From contig CM054059.1 in the NCBI GenBank assembly GCA_028641055.1, positions 106,714,263 to 106,778,262 of the forward strand: a stretch of 64,000 nucleotides of DNA, in the 5' to 3' direction. Shown here in pieces: positions 9,033 to 20,400 of this stretch; within the stretch, counting starts at the first letter, position 1; every line of letters begins with the position of its first letter. The translations under genes and the position numbers were made by a program. The notes under the pieces were generated by a model. It did no database searches. It worked only from the letters and a program-made list of their open reading frames with translations, and was not told the origin of the DNA. This DNA comes from Alopecurus myosuroides. Lineage: Eukaryota > Streptophyta > Magnoliopsida > Poales > Poaceae.

Positions 9033-12000
9033 TCAGAAATTATAGTCATCGAGACCCCTCTTGGACTCTGCCATCTCAATTTCCATCAAGCACTCCTCTT
9101 GGCTGAGCGGAGGAAGCCCATTCTTGTGGCGCGTGTAGTTGTGCTTGTGCCATGCCGATTTGCAGTGGTCCCTGTACGACTTGTCCTCCATGACGATGCC
9201 ACATTCTTTGCATCTTTTCTGGTTTTTCCCCAGTTCCTGAACCTGGCTTCCCACTTCACTAGAAAGGCTCTGTTTCTGCATCGTCTCGCTTAGCTGAGCA
9301 ACAGCGCCAGGCTCCTTTGTGGACACAGAGTGTGATGCCTTCTCCATGTTGTCCTCTACATTGTCATACTGGTCTGTAGAAGAGCCACCTTCTGCGTGCG
9401 CCGACACTGAGAGTACTTCCACCCTCCCTTGCACGTCCTTCAGTCTCTCTTCACACGAGTGCAGAATAGATGGCTCAATCTCACATACCTGCAAAACAGT
9501 ATTCACAGTTAAAGATAGTAGTAGCCTAAGTAGACTTGAATGTTGAGATCGTTATAGACTGAGCAGTAAAGCAAGCTTCTGACTTATACAACTCTTTACT
9601 AAATGATAGCACAAACCATTCACCAGCTACACAACATGATGACGGAAGGATACAAAATGGTATATCATCATATATTAATTTATGAAAATCACATTCGGTG
9701 GGGACGCTCGGTATGGATGAAGGTCTGGTAGAAAATCATATTCTGGCAACACAGTGATGGCTCAGAGAAACATAACCTAAAAGACTTACAATACATCATC
9801 CTAGTATCCTACATTAATTTACGAAAGACACATTCAGTGGGAAACTCGCATCGATGACACTCTGATAAAAAATTATAATCTAAAAAAAACTTACAAGGGA
9901 AGACTGATTGCCAGATTCATCCTTTGAAATAACAATAGCATTCCACTCATCAAGCTTCTCCATAAGGCCAGCCAGATTGGACTTTGGTGCAGTAAACCTC
10001 GCTGTTAATGGTGCACGCTTTATAGGGAAGTGCTCAATGAGTTTCTTGATAACCTTGAGTGCCTGGAAAATTGATGAAATGCAAATGAAGAGAGGTAATA
10101 GGGGTAGATAAAAAGTTTAGTAGCTATACTGATTCACTGCTCCATCTATCGCATTGTCTCAAGTGCAGGGTAATAACCATGGTTACAGTAAAACATAACC
10201 ACAGAAGTATCATCAGTATTGTCAGAGTTTGCTTGAGTGTTTTTATCATGAGAAATTGCACCAGTGGAAGGTTTTGGGTTGACTCCACGTAAACAGAAAT
10301 GAATCAGGTATGCTTTTTTTTTTCTTCTCTTACCAGGCTATAGTAGCTAAAACAAAACAATCCATTGGAAAATTTTGATAGATTCAACATTGCTGATACA
10401 CAATTGATGGACATGTAAAGGTGGCCTTCCTGTTCTTTTTCATGCTCTGATTAGATATATGCACAAGATATCAGATACATAACAAACCGAACGGTCTCAA
10501 AAGTATACCTATAAGTGAGTACCTCAACTGAGGTTTGGTACATGGACATATCCATGTTTCCTCATACATGATTATTTTTCATGTCACTAGACCTGGACTA
10601 CAGTACTGCGCACTTAACAGAGGCTGAGAGACAGTTTATTGTGCTGTTTCTCCCAACTAGGACCAATGCAGAATAAATAGTTATGTATGCTGCTTCCAGT
10701 AAGACATCATCACATCAGAATACCTATTCTGAGCTGGCCTGGCATGTACTAATCCTATTCCTATATGACATCAATGGTTTCCAGGGTGTGCCTAATTTGC
10801 AAATGCAGATGCAGATATCTGCATTTGCGTCCTCACTATCCTTTTGTGCATGTTCCATTATGTATTTACCAGGCATACAATGAACTTGATGCTGGTGCGC
10901 TCCTATAATTAGCTCATATTGTGCCACTTACGCTTGTTTGGATTGCATATCTTCTTTAGTTAAGTTTCATATAAGATAAACCAAAAATGGTCACTGTTCT
11001 ATTCAAATAGCAGGATGCCTGAAAATTCGGCAGCTAATAGTTCACCCAGGCTGAGGTTTTGAAATATAAACTAATGGTATTGTTATCTTCAGTTATGTTC
11101 AAACTATGATGGTGGGATACACAGTGTTGTCGAAATCAATAACCAGTACCCCGAAAATACAGGAATCAGAAGGTCATCTATTTCAAAAATATGTAGTAGG
11201 ATTATTAGACCTAAAGCAACAATTCCTTGAAGAATCCACCCGCAGGTGATGGATGCAAATGGTTTGATAGAAGATAAACAAGAGGTAGTCACTGTTCTAT
11301 TCAAATACCAGGATCAGGATGCCCAGAAAGTCAGCAGCTAAAAGTTCACTAAGGCTGAGGTTAATGGTATTCCTATCTTCAATTATGTTCAAACTATGAT
11401 GGTGAGATACACAGTGTTGTCGAAATCAATAACCAGTACTCCGAATATAGGAATCAGAAATTCGGCTGTTTCTACAATCTGTACGATAATTAGTAGGCCT
11501 AAAGCAACAATTCCTTGAAGAATCCACTGCAGGTGATGGCTGGAAATGCCCTTGAAATGAAGGTGGAAAATGGATAGCAAGAGCGGCTAATATTCAGAGA
11601 GTAGGCAGCAGCTACCTGTTCCTTGGAGGTAAGGTTTGGATCGACCGCAAAGTGTATCTCATGCATGAGGCGCTCGATCATGGTCATGGTGTAGGGGCGG
11701 CGGGTTTCAGGATTGATAGTCTTCTCCATCACGATGGTGGCGATGTCCCGGAACTGGGAGGACAGCTGCGCCTCCCTCTCCTTGCCAGAAACCTGGAGCT
11801 CCCCTTTCTCCAATATCTGACAGAACACAGCAGCAGCGACAGTAACGCAATCGAGTAGGCAATCAGTACGAATTCACAGCATATCAGGGCAAGAGTTGTG
11901 TACGGGAAGGGAAGAGAAGAGGGCAGGCACCTCGATGCAGATTTTGGTGAGGTCGTCGGTACCGAAGGCCTTGGTGAGGTCCTTGGACTTGGCGAGGACG

Positions 12001-12194
12001 CCCTTGGAGACGTTGGAGTAGACGGTGTGGGACTGGAGCACCTCGTCGAGGTCCTTCTCGACGCGGGTGCGCCAGGAGAGCACCTTGTTGGGGAAGCAGG
12101 CGATCTCCCACCGCTGGCCGCCCTTCCGCAGCCGCACCACCGCCACGTTTGTCAGCCGCTTCTGCCCCACGGGCTGCACCAGCGTGCGGGACAT
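9033..12194 (-). CDS. SBDS: SBDS ribosome maturation protein, four exons, complete
   Basis: Exons on the minus strand: 12194-11931, 11816-11616, 10062-9895 and 9488-9033. All three introns have GT-AG ends in phase 0, giving 362 codons plus TGA. The protein starts [22 protein letters not shown], the conserved SBDS N-terminal domain, with [18 protein letters not shown]. Next comes the helical middle domain ([20 protein letters not shown], then RRPYT), then the C-terminal ferredoxin-like domain (exons 3 and early 4). The plant-specific tail has a C2H2 zinc finger, C304-x2-C307-x11-H319-x5-H325. SBDS works with the GTPase EFL1 to release eIF6 from nascent 60S subunits in the cytoplasm. Exon sizes, phases and absence of stops suggest a functional gene. 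Promoter motifs fit a ribosome-biogenesis gene. Confidence 0.95.
10987..11545. repeat. Tandem duplication of about 295 bp inside SBDS intron 2
   Basis: Two diverged copies start at about 10987 and 11286. They share GTCACTGTTCTATTCAAAT, then GGCTGAGGTT, CAAACTATGATGGTG, CACAGTGTTGTCGAAATCAA and AAAGCAACAATTCCTTGAAG. Copy 2 has indels in the middle. It lies wholly within the intron, so it does not alter the coding sequence. Confidence 0.8.
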
Positions 12195-12263
12195 CTCCGG
12201 CGATCGGTCGTCGAGGCGCGGTCGCGGGATTGGGGTTCGGGCTCGATTTTTCTCCGGGGAGCA

Positions 12264-12272
12264 AAACCCTAA
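12264..12272 (+). promoter_or_regulatory. Telo box upstream of SBDS
   Basis: AAACCCTAA lies 70 bp upstream of the SBDS ATG. Telo boxes are common in promoters of plant ribosomal and ribosome-biogenesis genes and act together with site II motifs, which are also present upstream. Confidence 0.6.
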
Positions 12273-12420
12273 CGAAGGCTAGGAGGAACCTGAGGCGGCG
12301 AGGGTGGGGAGGAGCAGGGGTGCGGGTGGGGGAGAAAGAGGGGACGGGGTGGAGGAGGAAACGGGGCGCGGAAGGAAAGTGGTCAGTACACACGTGGAAT
12401 GACCTGCTTATCGGCCGTGC

Positions 12421-12431
12421 TGGGCTGGGCT
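12421..12431 (+). promoter_or_regulatory. Overlapping site II motifs (TGGGCT) upstream of SBDS
   Basis: TGGGCT occurs at 12421-12426 and 12426-12431, and its complement AGCCCA occurs near 12500. Site II (TGGGCC/T) elements with a telo box are typical of proliferation-linked translation genes in plants. The assignment is by motif only. Confidence 0.5.
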
Positions 12432-12942
12432 CCTCAGCCGGGCCTGTACGCGCAGTGTTGAAACAAAGGCATGCCTAAGCCTATTCTTCTCTAACAAGCC
12501 CAAATGTTTCACTCACTAGCAGACGCCTTTCCTTTTTGTTTTTTGGAGACTCGTCTTAACTGCGTTTCTGGAGCTTTTACATTATCTACAAAATTTTCTT
12601 TAGAGTAACCACATATTTCAATAATAGAAAATCAAGTTACAATGAACAACACAGATGGAAACTAAAAAACAAACCGGGATAAAATGATTATCCCGAATTT
12701 GCAAATAAAACCCTAAAAGTACGAGAAATACAAAACGATCCCTAGGGTTTACTGCAACCAGCGTAGCGAGCGGCCGCCGTTTTCCTCCAGCGCCGTCAAG
12801 ACGAACGCTGAAAGAAACGCCAAGTCTCCACCATTGCAAGATCCGAGAAAGCATCATCGCCAACGATGCTTTGTGAGTCGATGAACAGACCTGTTTCACG
12901 CAGCAAGGCACATGTCGCTGTGGCACGTCGACCGGGGACATC

Positions 12943-14399
12943 TGAAAGTGCACTATGGTCAACTAGAGGGGGGGTGAATAGGTTGACTACCAATTTTTCT
13001 TTTCTTTTCCTTTTAATGGGGGCTTAGCAAGATAAAGTAAGGTTCTCTAGATGTGCAACTAGGTGAGCAACCTATGTGAACAAAGCTATATGTGCAACGG
13101 AAGTAAAGCGTAAGGTAGTAAAGCAAACGACAAGTGTAAACAAGGTGACAAGGATATGATTCACCGTAGTTCCTTCTCAAAGAGAAGTACGTCTACGTTG
13201 GAGAGGTGGGGAGCCACCTAGGCGCTCCTCAATAGCACGGTTGTGCACACCTTGTTCTCCTTGAGTTTCTCCGGTGAGGGAGATGCTCGTTTCCACTATG
13301 AGGTCGACTTGAAGGCGTTGACCAAACCCTTACAAGGACTTGAGGTCACTCCACAAGATGGATGGAGGCTCTCAAGCAATCCGTAGCTTCTTGCAACAAG
13401 GTGGAAACTACAAGCACGAGATCTACTAAGGTTTCTAGGCCTCAAGTAGGATTCTAGATCTACTAGGTTGTGGTGGATGGATTTGAGATTCCTTTGGTGG
13501 AAGTGTGGATCTAGGTCTCCTCTAGCTCTCCACCAAGTTTGGGAGTGTTTGGGTGGACGGAGTGGGAGATCTAGGTGGTTGAAGCTTTCATTAATGGCTA
13601 GGAGAGAGAATGGGAAAAGCTTGGCATTTAAGAGGTAGGGGAAGGGGTATTTATACCCATTGCATTTAAGTGACCGTTTGCAGTCCAGGGCACCGGAGGC
13701 TCCGGTGGTTTTACCGGAGGCTCCGGTGGTCCGCACCGGAGGTTCCGCTGATCTTCATCTTGCTACACAGTTGCACTGGAGCGGGGGCTCCGGTGGTACC
13801 CGCGGAGGATCCGCCCACCGGAGGCGCACCGGAGGTTCCGATGGAACTTCCGTCCTGTGGTAACAGAAGGATGTTTTGGCGGAACAACCACCGGATCCTC
13901 CACCGGAGCCCATTTGCACTGCACCATGGGGGCCACCGGATGTTCACCGGAGGCTCCGGTGGTACCTCCGCCCTGTGGTAACAGAAGGGCATTTTGGCGG
14001 AGGTGCCACCGGAGGCGCACCGGATCCTTCTTGCGCGTGATCCAAGTGTTTGGCGGAAGGCGGAGCCTCCGGTGGAATTAGCGGAGGTTCCACCAACCGG
14101 AACTCCACCGGAGGTTCCGCTCCTGGTTCCGCTCCCCTGCTACAGAGAGGGGTTTCAGCGGTACTTCCACCGGATCCTCACCGGATCCTTGGCGGAGCCT
14201 CCGGTGGAAACACCGGAGCCTCCGCCCCTGCATGTTTCACCTTTCTGGATTTGTTTCTCCTAGCACTTTTCATCTAAGCTGATCATTTGCCCCATAAACT
14301 TAGTGAACCTAATAACCTGGGCATTTTCATCCATTGAACAAACATTAGATCAAATGATTATGTTGTCATATGATTACCAAAACGGACGATGATCTTTCA
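12943..14399 (-). repeat. 3' LTR of the Sirevirus-type element
   Basis: 1457 bp, starting TGAAAGTGCACTATGG and ending GATGATCTTTCA in plus-strand reading. It matches the other LTR almost perfectly. It contains the U3 palindrome array (13685-14225) and a minus-strand TATAAATA (13655-13648). Confidence 0.93.
13685..14225. repeat. Palindrome array in U3 of the 3' LTR
   Basis: The same array as in the 5' LTR with one unit fewer near 13700-13720 and a few base changes inside units, some of which break a palindrome (for example TTCCGATGG against TTCCGGTGG). Confidence 0.85.
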
Positions 14400-14414
14400 T
14401 TCTCCCCCTTTTTG
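14400..14414 (-). other. Polypurine tract of the Sirevirus-type element
   Basis: The minus strand reads AAAAAGGGGGAGAATG immediately before the 3' LTR, the usual plus-strand primer position. Confidence 0.75.
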
Positions 14415-14809
14415 GTAATTGATGACAACATAACTATTTGCATGATTATAAACATCATATGAACGGAGCTCCCCCTAAAGATATGCTCCTTTCATATTGA
14501 GATCATCTAAGGTATGACAAATAAAAATGATATGACAATGATAGCACATAACACACATAGCACATAAATAATATCTAACGAGGTTCACACGAACATAACA
14601 TAACAAGGTTCACACGAACATAGCATAACAAGGTTCACGATAGACACAAACGAAGTTCCAAATAGTTCAAATAAACTCCCTCAAGAGAAAGATGCAAATA
14701 GAGAGAGATTGAGGGAGACCCATGCAAATGCCCGTTCCTAATATAAATCTCTCCCCCTTTGGCATCAAGACACCAAAAAGAGAGAGACCAAGATGTAAAA
14801 CGTCCCAAA

Positions 14810-16611
14810 TCACTCGGAGGAGGAAGAGGCTTCCGGAGCCGGGGAGGGAACACGGTGGTGAGAGCTAGTGGCTTCATCTCCTTCTTCCTCGGACCATTCA
14901 ATGAGCTTGCCTTTGGAGTCCTTTGCTTGCCATGCATCCCAATCTGTGATACTATCAAGAGCCGGGGATTCAATGGAGAGACCCTCTTCACGGAGACGTT
15001 CACGAGAAGCTTGAGCCTTTTTACGGTCCTTGAGTTCCCGATCATAATGTGCTTCCCATTGATGTTGCTCAATCTTTTTGTTCAAGCAAAACACTTTCTT
15101 GAGAGCACGTGCCATCCATTTGAAGGCATTGCTAGAGGGAGGAGGATGAGATGGACCCTCGGCTTCTTCCTCATCCACAATGATGCGAGGCCTAGCCTTG
15201 TGCTTGCGGACGGCGGGAGTGGGATGCACAACGGGTTCAATGTGATCTTTCATGAGAAGCCTCTTTTCCGTGTGAGGGATCCAATGAGTATCATCAAGAG
15301 GGTCATTCGGGAACTTCTTGTCCCACACATCAAGGATGATCTTCATGATAAATGGCCCAAAACAAGCATTCTTCCGGTTGGCAATGGCATACCATAACTC
15401 ATTCCAAATGTAATCCAACACATCAAGCTTGCGTGGAGTCTCATCCATCCGGTGTTGATGAGTAAGGAGCAGAAGGTTCTTCAAAAAACCTTGAATCTCA
15501 TCCACATTGCCCGCCTTTGGATTGATGGTCTCGCGATAGATGCGCAACATGATGTCATATGTGGGATAGAGGCCCTTCACAAACCCCACGGCATATTTCT
15601 TCCAATGATAGAGAGGAGTAAGTGCATCCTTGGGAAGTGAGGAGGTGTTAATGATATGAACTCGGAACCATCCGTTCGCAAACTCTTCTCCCGCAGCAAA
15701 TGGACCAAAATCGGGGTAGCCACCAAGAATGACACCAACATCTTTCCATGTGATGTCAAGCTGCTTATCTTTAGTCATCCAAATCATATTACGCTCGGTC
15801 TCATTGGAGAGATGAACGGTGGCAAGAAACTGACAAACAAGATCTTCGTCGAAATCTTGTTGAAGAGTGATAATAGGACCAAGACCAAACTTGTTAATAA
15901 GCTCAAGAGCCTCTCCAAAGTACTTGTGATTCCTTTCCATGTGCCCAATATTGATTGCATGTTGAGGGACGACATTTTCCTTTGACTTCCTCATCAATAT
16001 CTCATTGAAAATCTGCGCTTGAAAGACGATGTGAAAACGAGGATCCTTACCCCGGAATTGGGGCATCAAACGATCGCGGGCAATCACATATGGGTTCGCA
16101 CCCCTTTCCTTTAAGAACATGGCCTCGGACATCTTGGAGGCGGTTGGTGTGGTGTTCTTTCTTGGCAAGGTCTTCTCGGGAGCCGGGAAGCGCTTACGCT
16201 TGCCTTGAGAGCTGTCAAGTTCGGCCTCGATCTCATCCACGGGCTTGCGGCGGCCGGTGGTCTTGTATCGTGTCCCTTTTCCCTTCGAACCGGAAGCATC
16301 TAAGAGAGAGAGCAAGAAGAACATGAAGAACAAGTAAAGCTCGAGACGATAAAGCACGCACAAAACCAACCAACCAAGATATTCATGGAGTTAGGGTTGA
16401 ATAATCTAGGGTTAGGGCAAACGAATCTCCCCTACCATCACAACGATTCAAGCCTAACATGCATGTTCTAGGTTGCTTAGAGTTTGTACTAGGGAAAATC
16501 CACTCCTAATACACCAAATCAACAAAGATAGAAGGCTAGAACATGAGCTCCTATGCATCTCATCCATCAACTAGATGAGAGAGAGAGAGAGCACGTACCG
16601 GCTGCATCCAT
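14810..16611 (-). CDS. Envelope-position extra ORF of the Sirevirus, spliced, 500 codons
   Basis: Exon 1 is 16611-16599 (13 nt: ATG plus three codons and one base). Donor GTACGT is at 16598. The acceptor is CTCTCTTAG, ending at 16300. Exon 2 is 16299-14810. The joined frame is open for 500 codons. The product begins with a basic region (KGKGTRYKTTGRRKP...GKRKRF), then a conserved-looking domain with MPQFRGKDPRFHIVFQ, MERNHKYFGEAL, TWKDVGVILGGYPDFGPFA and DYIWNELWYAIANRKNACFG. A charged coiled-coil-like tail and an acidic Ser-rich end follow. Similar ORFs occur 3' of pol in Sireviruses and are called envelope-like by position; I see no signal peptide or convincing membrane segment, so an envelope role is not supported. 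A hydrophobic start appears only if the intron is read as coding from 16369. A palindrome array lies just upstream. Confidence 0.75.
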
Positions 16612-16804
16612 GGTGAAAAAGGGAGGAGGGAAGGTTCCCGGGGCGTCCTGAGGCAAGGAGAAGGTCTCCCCGCGGTGGAGCACCCGAATCCGGCGGCGAA
16701 GAGCTTGGGGGCGGCGGCGGTTTGGGAGGAAGAAGATGGGGGCGGGTGGGGGAAAATGAGATTGGATCTCACTTACCCCCGCGCGCCCACAACTTATCCT
16801 CAGG

Positions 16805-17010
16805 AAATTTCCGCCGGCGGAGCCTCCGGTGGTTTCACCGGAGCCTCCGCTCCCGCCAGCGGAGCCTCCGGTGGATTCACCGGAGCCTCCGCTCCCTGTC
16901 CCAAAACATTAGGTTTTGGCCCGCTGAGCCACAGGGACCCAGCGGAGCCTCCGGTGGGGTTCCGGTGGACAGGCCCAGCGGAGCCTCCGGTGGTTTCACC
17001 GGAGGTTCCG
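16805..17010. repeat. Second palindrome array, internal, upstream of the extra ORF
   Basis: CGGAGCCTCCGGTGG and CACCGGAGCCTCCG units, eight or so in 200 bp, are built on the same core as the U3 arrays. They lie between the end of pol (17469) and the first exon of the extra ORF (16611). Confidence 0.85.
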
Positions 17011-17468
17011 CCCAACTAAATTTTGGCACGCCAAGATTGGAAAATCACGAGCAATACTATGGAAACGAGGTTTTGGGCAAGTGGGGCTTGGGTTGGAAGA
17101 ACGTCACTGTTATACGAGAGACATTACTCGATGGGGTCCGCAAAAAGCAACAAAAACATGGAAGACCGAACCCGTAGGAGTTGTCAAGACGAAGATATGA
17201 TAAACGTGAAAGATCCAAAACACACAATGGTCGGTGGCCGAGGCCACCATGTTTGAGTGTGTAACTTGGCACCGCGAAGATATATCTTGGGTCCAAAATT
17301 ACTACTCACATTTAAGCACAATAAGTCACAAATGACTAGATATGCAATGATGATTTATTTTTCGCATAATAGGAGGAGCGCATATTCATGAGTTGAGTAG
17401 GGCTCCCCTATGTCCATGCCTACATCTAAGCCTAATAGCATGCATAATGAGGGTAGATATGCAAGGTT

Positions 17469-20400
17469 TCAAGTGAAGTTGGAGGAATCAATGACATTTA
17501 GTTCATTCCTCAAAGCTCGAAATCTTGGTTCATCAAGGGCCTTCGTGAAGATATCGGCAAGTTGATCCGTTGTGGAGACATATGAGAGATCAATATCACC
17601 TTTCTCAACATGATCCCGAATGAAATGATGACGGATCTCAATGTGCTTTGTCTTGGAATGGAGAACCGGGTTGTAGGCGATCTTGATAGCACTCTCATTA
17701 TCACAAAGAAGAGGCACCTTGTCAAAATGAATACCATAATCCTTCAAGGTTTGCCTCATCCATAGCAATTGGGCACAACAACTTGCCGCGGAGATATACT
17801 CGGCCTCGGTGGTAGAGAGGGCGATGCAATTTTGCTTCTTAGAAGACCAACATACCAAGGAGCGACCAAGGAATTGACAACCCCCGGATGTGGACTTCCT
17901 ATCCGTCTTCTCTCCCGCATAATCCGCATCCGAGTATCCAATGAGCTGAAAGCTTGAACCCTTGGGGTACCAAAGACCAAAGTTTGGGGTATGAACTAGA
18001 TATCGAAAGATCCGTTTCACAGCTTCCAAATGACTTTGCCTTGGGGAGGCTTGAAACCTTGCACATTTACCTACGCTATACATGATATCGGGTCTAGATG
18101 CACAAAGGTAGAGCAATGAGCCAATCATGGAGCGGTATACCTTTTGATCTACCTCTTTACCGTCGGGATCGGGTTTCAAGTCGGTGGTTGTGGACATAGG
18201 AGTCTTCATAGGTTTGGCATCATTCATATTAAACCTCTTGAGCATGTCTTGAGTGTATTTGGCTTGTTTGATAAAAGTCCCTTCATAATATTGATTGACC
18301 TCAAAGCCAAGAAAGAACTCCAACTCTCCCATCATAGACATCTCAAACCTATCGGTCATAAGCTTGCAAAACTCCTCATTGAACAAGGTGTTAGTAGACC
18401 CAAAAATGATGTCATCCACATAGAGTTGGCATATGAACAAGTCACCTCCAACCGTCTTGGTAAAGAGAGTGGGATTGATTAAACCAACATTAAACCCACG
18501 ATCTACTAGAAACTCTTTAAGGTGCTCATACCACGCACGTGGAGCTTGTTTAAGTCCATAGAGCGCCTTATCAAGTTTATAGACATGATCGGGGTGGTTG
18601 GGATCCTCGAAACCCGGAGGTTGCTTGACATATACTAACTCATTAATGGGACCATTAAGGAAAGCACTTTTGACATCCATTTGTTGTAACTTGAAGTTAT
18701 GATGAGATGCATAAGCAAGTAAGATACGAATGGATTCAAGGCGAGCTACGGGGGCAAAAGTTTCACCGAAATCGATACCTTCGACTTGAGAAAAACCTTG
18801 GGCCACCAATCTTGCCTTGTTGCGAATGACAATGCCATCTTTGTCTTGCTTGTTCTTGAACACCCATTTGGTGCCAATGACATTTTTGCAATCCTTGGGT
18901 CTTGGCACTAATTTCCACACTTTGTTGCGCTCGAAGTTATTGAGTTCATCATGCATGCTTCAAGCCAATCTTGATCTTCGAGAGCTTCATATACCTTCTT
19001 GGGTTCAATGAAGGAGACAAACGCATGAGCCTTGCTAAAATCCGCCAATTGCCTTCTAGTGACCACTCTTCCACGAACTTGTCCAAGAATCATGTCCTCC
19101 GTATGACCCGCTCGTTCAAGATTCTCTAGCCTTCTCTTTGCTCTACGAGCTAGTATCTCCTCCAAAGATTCCTTGGATATTGATTGAGAATCACCTTCTT
19201 CATCGGAGACATGTCCATCTTCATTTCGTACTTGATCAAAGTTGGGTGATGAATCACCACTAGGTTGAGCATTCTCAACAATGATAGAATCTTGATCATG
19301 ATTTAGATGTGTTGCTTGGCCTTTTTCATTAGCTTGGCCTTGATAGTTGGCTTGAGGGCTTGGTGCATCTTGTTGGATAGCTTGATCATCAATGGGTGTA
19401 GTCAATGGCTCCACTTGAGTGGGGCATAGTCCTTCTCCCTCCGTCATCCGGTAACCCTCAATGGGAATTATTTCACCAATCCCCATTCTTCTTATGACGA
19501 TGGGAGGAATTGCATCTCCTACAACACCATGATCTATACGCCCCCCTTGGGAGCCGTTGTCCTCATCAAACACTACGTCTATAGCTTCTTCAACTTGCCC
19601 GGTGGACTTGTTGTAGACTCTATAGGCATGAGCATTCGTGGCATAGCCAACAAAGATACCCTCATAAGATCTAGTCTCAAATTTTGACAACCGTTTTCCT
19701 TTCTTGCGAATGAAGCACTTGCAACCAAAGACCTTGAAATAAGATACATCCGGTTTCTTGCCCGTGAGAATCTCATAGGGAGTCTTGTTCAAGATCTTGC
19801 GAAGATAGAGCCGATTGGTAGCATGACAAGCGGTGGAGACGGCTTCGGCCCAAAAGTTATAAGGAGAAGAAAACTCCGCAATCATAGTCCTAGCCGCATC
19901 CATCAAGGTCCGGTTCTTTCTCTCCGCAACACCATTTTGTTGAGGGGTATAGGGAGTGGAATATTGATGAGCAATGCCTTCTTCACTAAGAAAACCCTCA
20001 ACGGTGTAGTTCTTGAACTCCAAGCCATTATCACTCCGAATGGCCAAGATGGTAGCATTGTGTTGGCGCTCCACTAGAGTGATGAACTCGATGACCCTAT
20101 TTTGAGTCTCACTTTTCCTCTTGAAGAAATACACCCAACAATATCTTGAATAATCATCCACAATCACCAAGCAATACTTCTTTCCTCCGAGGCTATCATA
20201 AGATAGTGGACCAAAGAGATCTAAGTGAATGAGCTCAATAATTCTTGTAGTGGAAATAGTTGTCTTGGTTGGGTGTTGTTCTCCATGTTGCTTCCCAAAG
20301 GTACAAGAGCTACACACACGATCTTTAGCAAACTTAGCTTTGGTTAGTCCTAGAACGTGGTTGCCACTTTGGAGGTCATGTAACATTCTCATATTGGTGT

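Larger units (their letters stand above)
12195..12576. other. SBDS 5' leader and proximal promoter
   Basis: The non-coding stretch upstream of SBDS is cut off at 12592 by a retroposed insertion that now also contains the Copia element. Only about 400 bp of original promoter sequence therefore remains next to the gene. Confidence 0.55.

Noticed and set aside
12618..12993. Minus-strand frames near 12.6-13.0 kb as host genes
   Set aside because: They belong to the retroposed unit split by the Copia element; no recognised product and no intact start in this part.
13685..14225. Palindrome cluster considered as separate MITEs
   Set aside because: Units lie inside the LTR, have no target duplications, and the same block recurs in the partner LTR.
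16300..16369. Hydrophobic N-terminus of the envelope-position ORF as a signal peptide
   Set aside because: It is better explained as intron sequence before a strong CTCTCTTAG acceptor, with a 13-nt first exon upstream.
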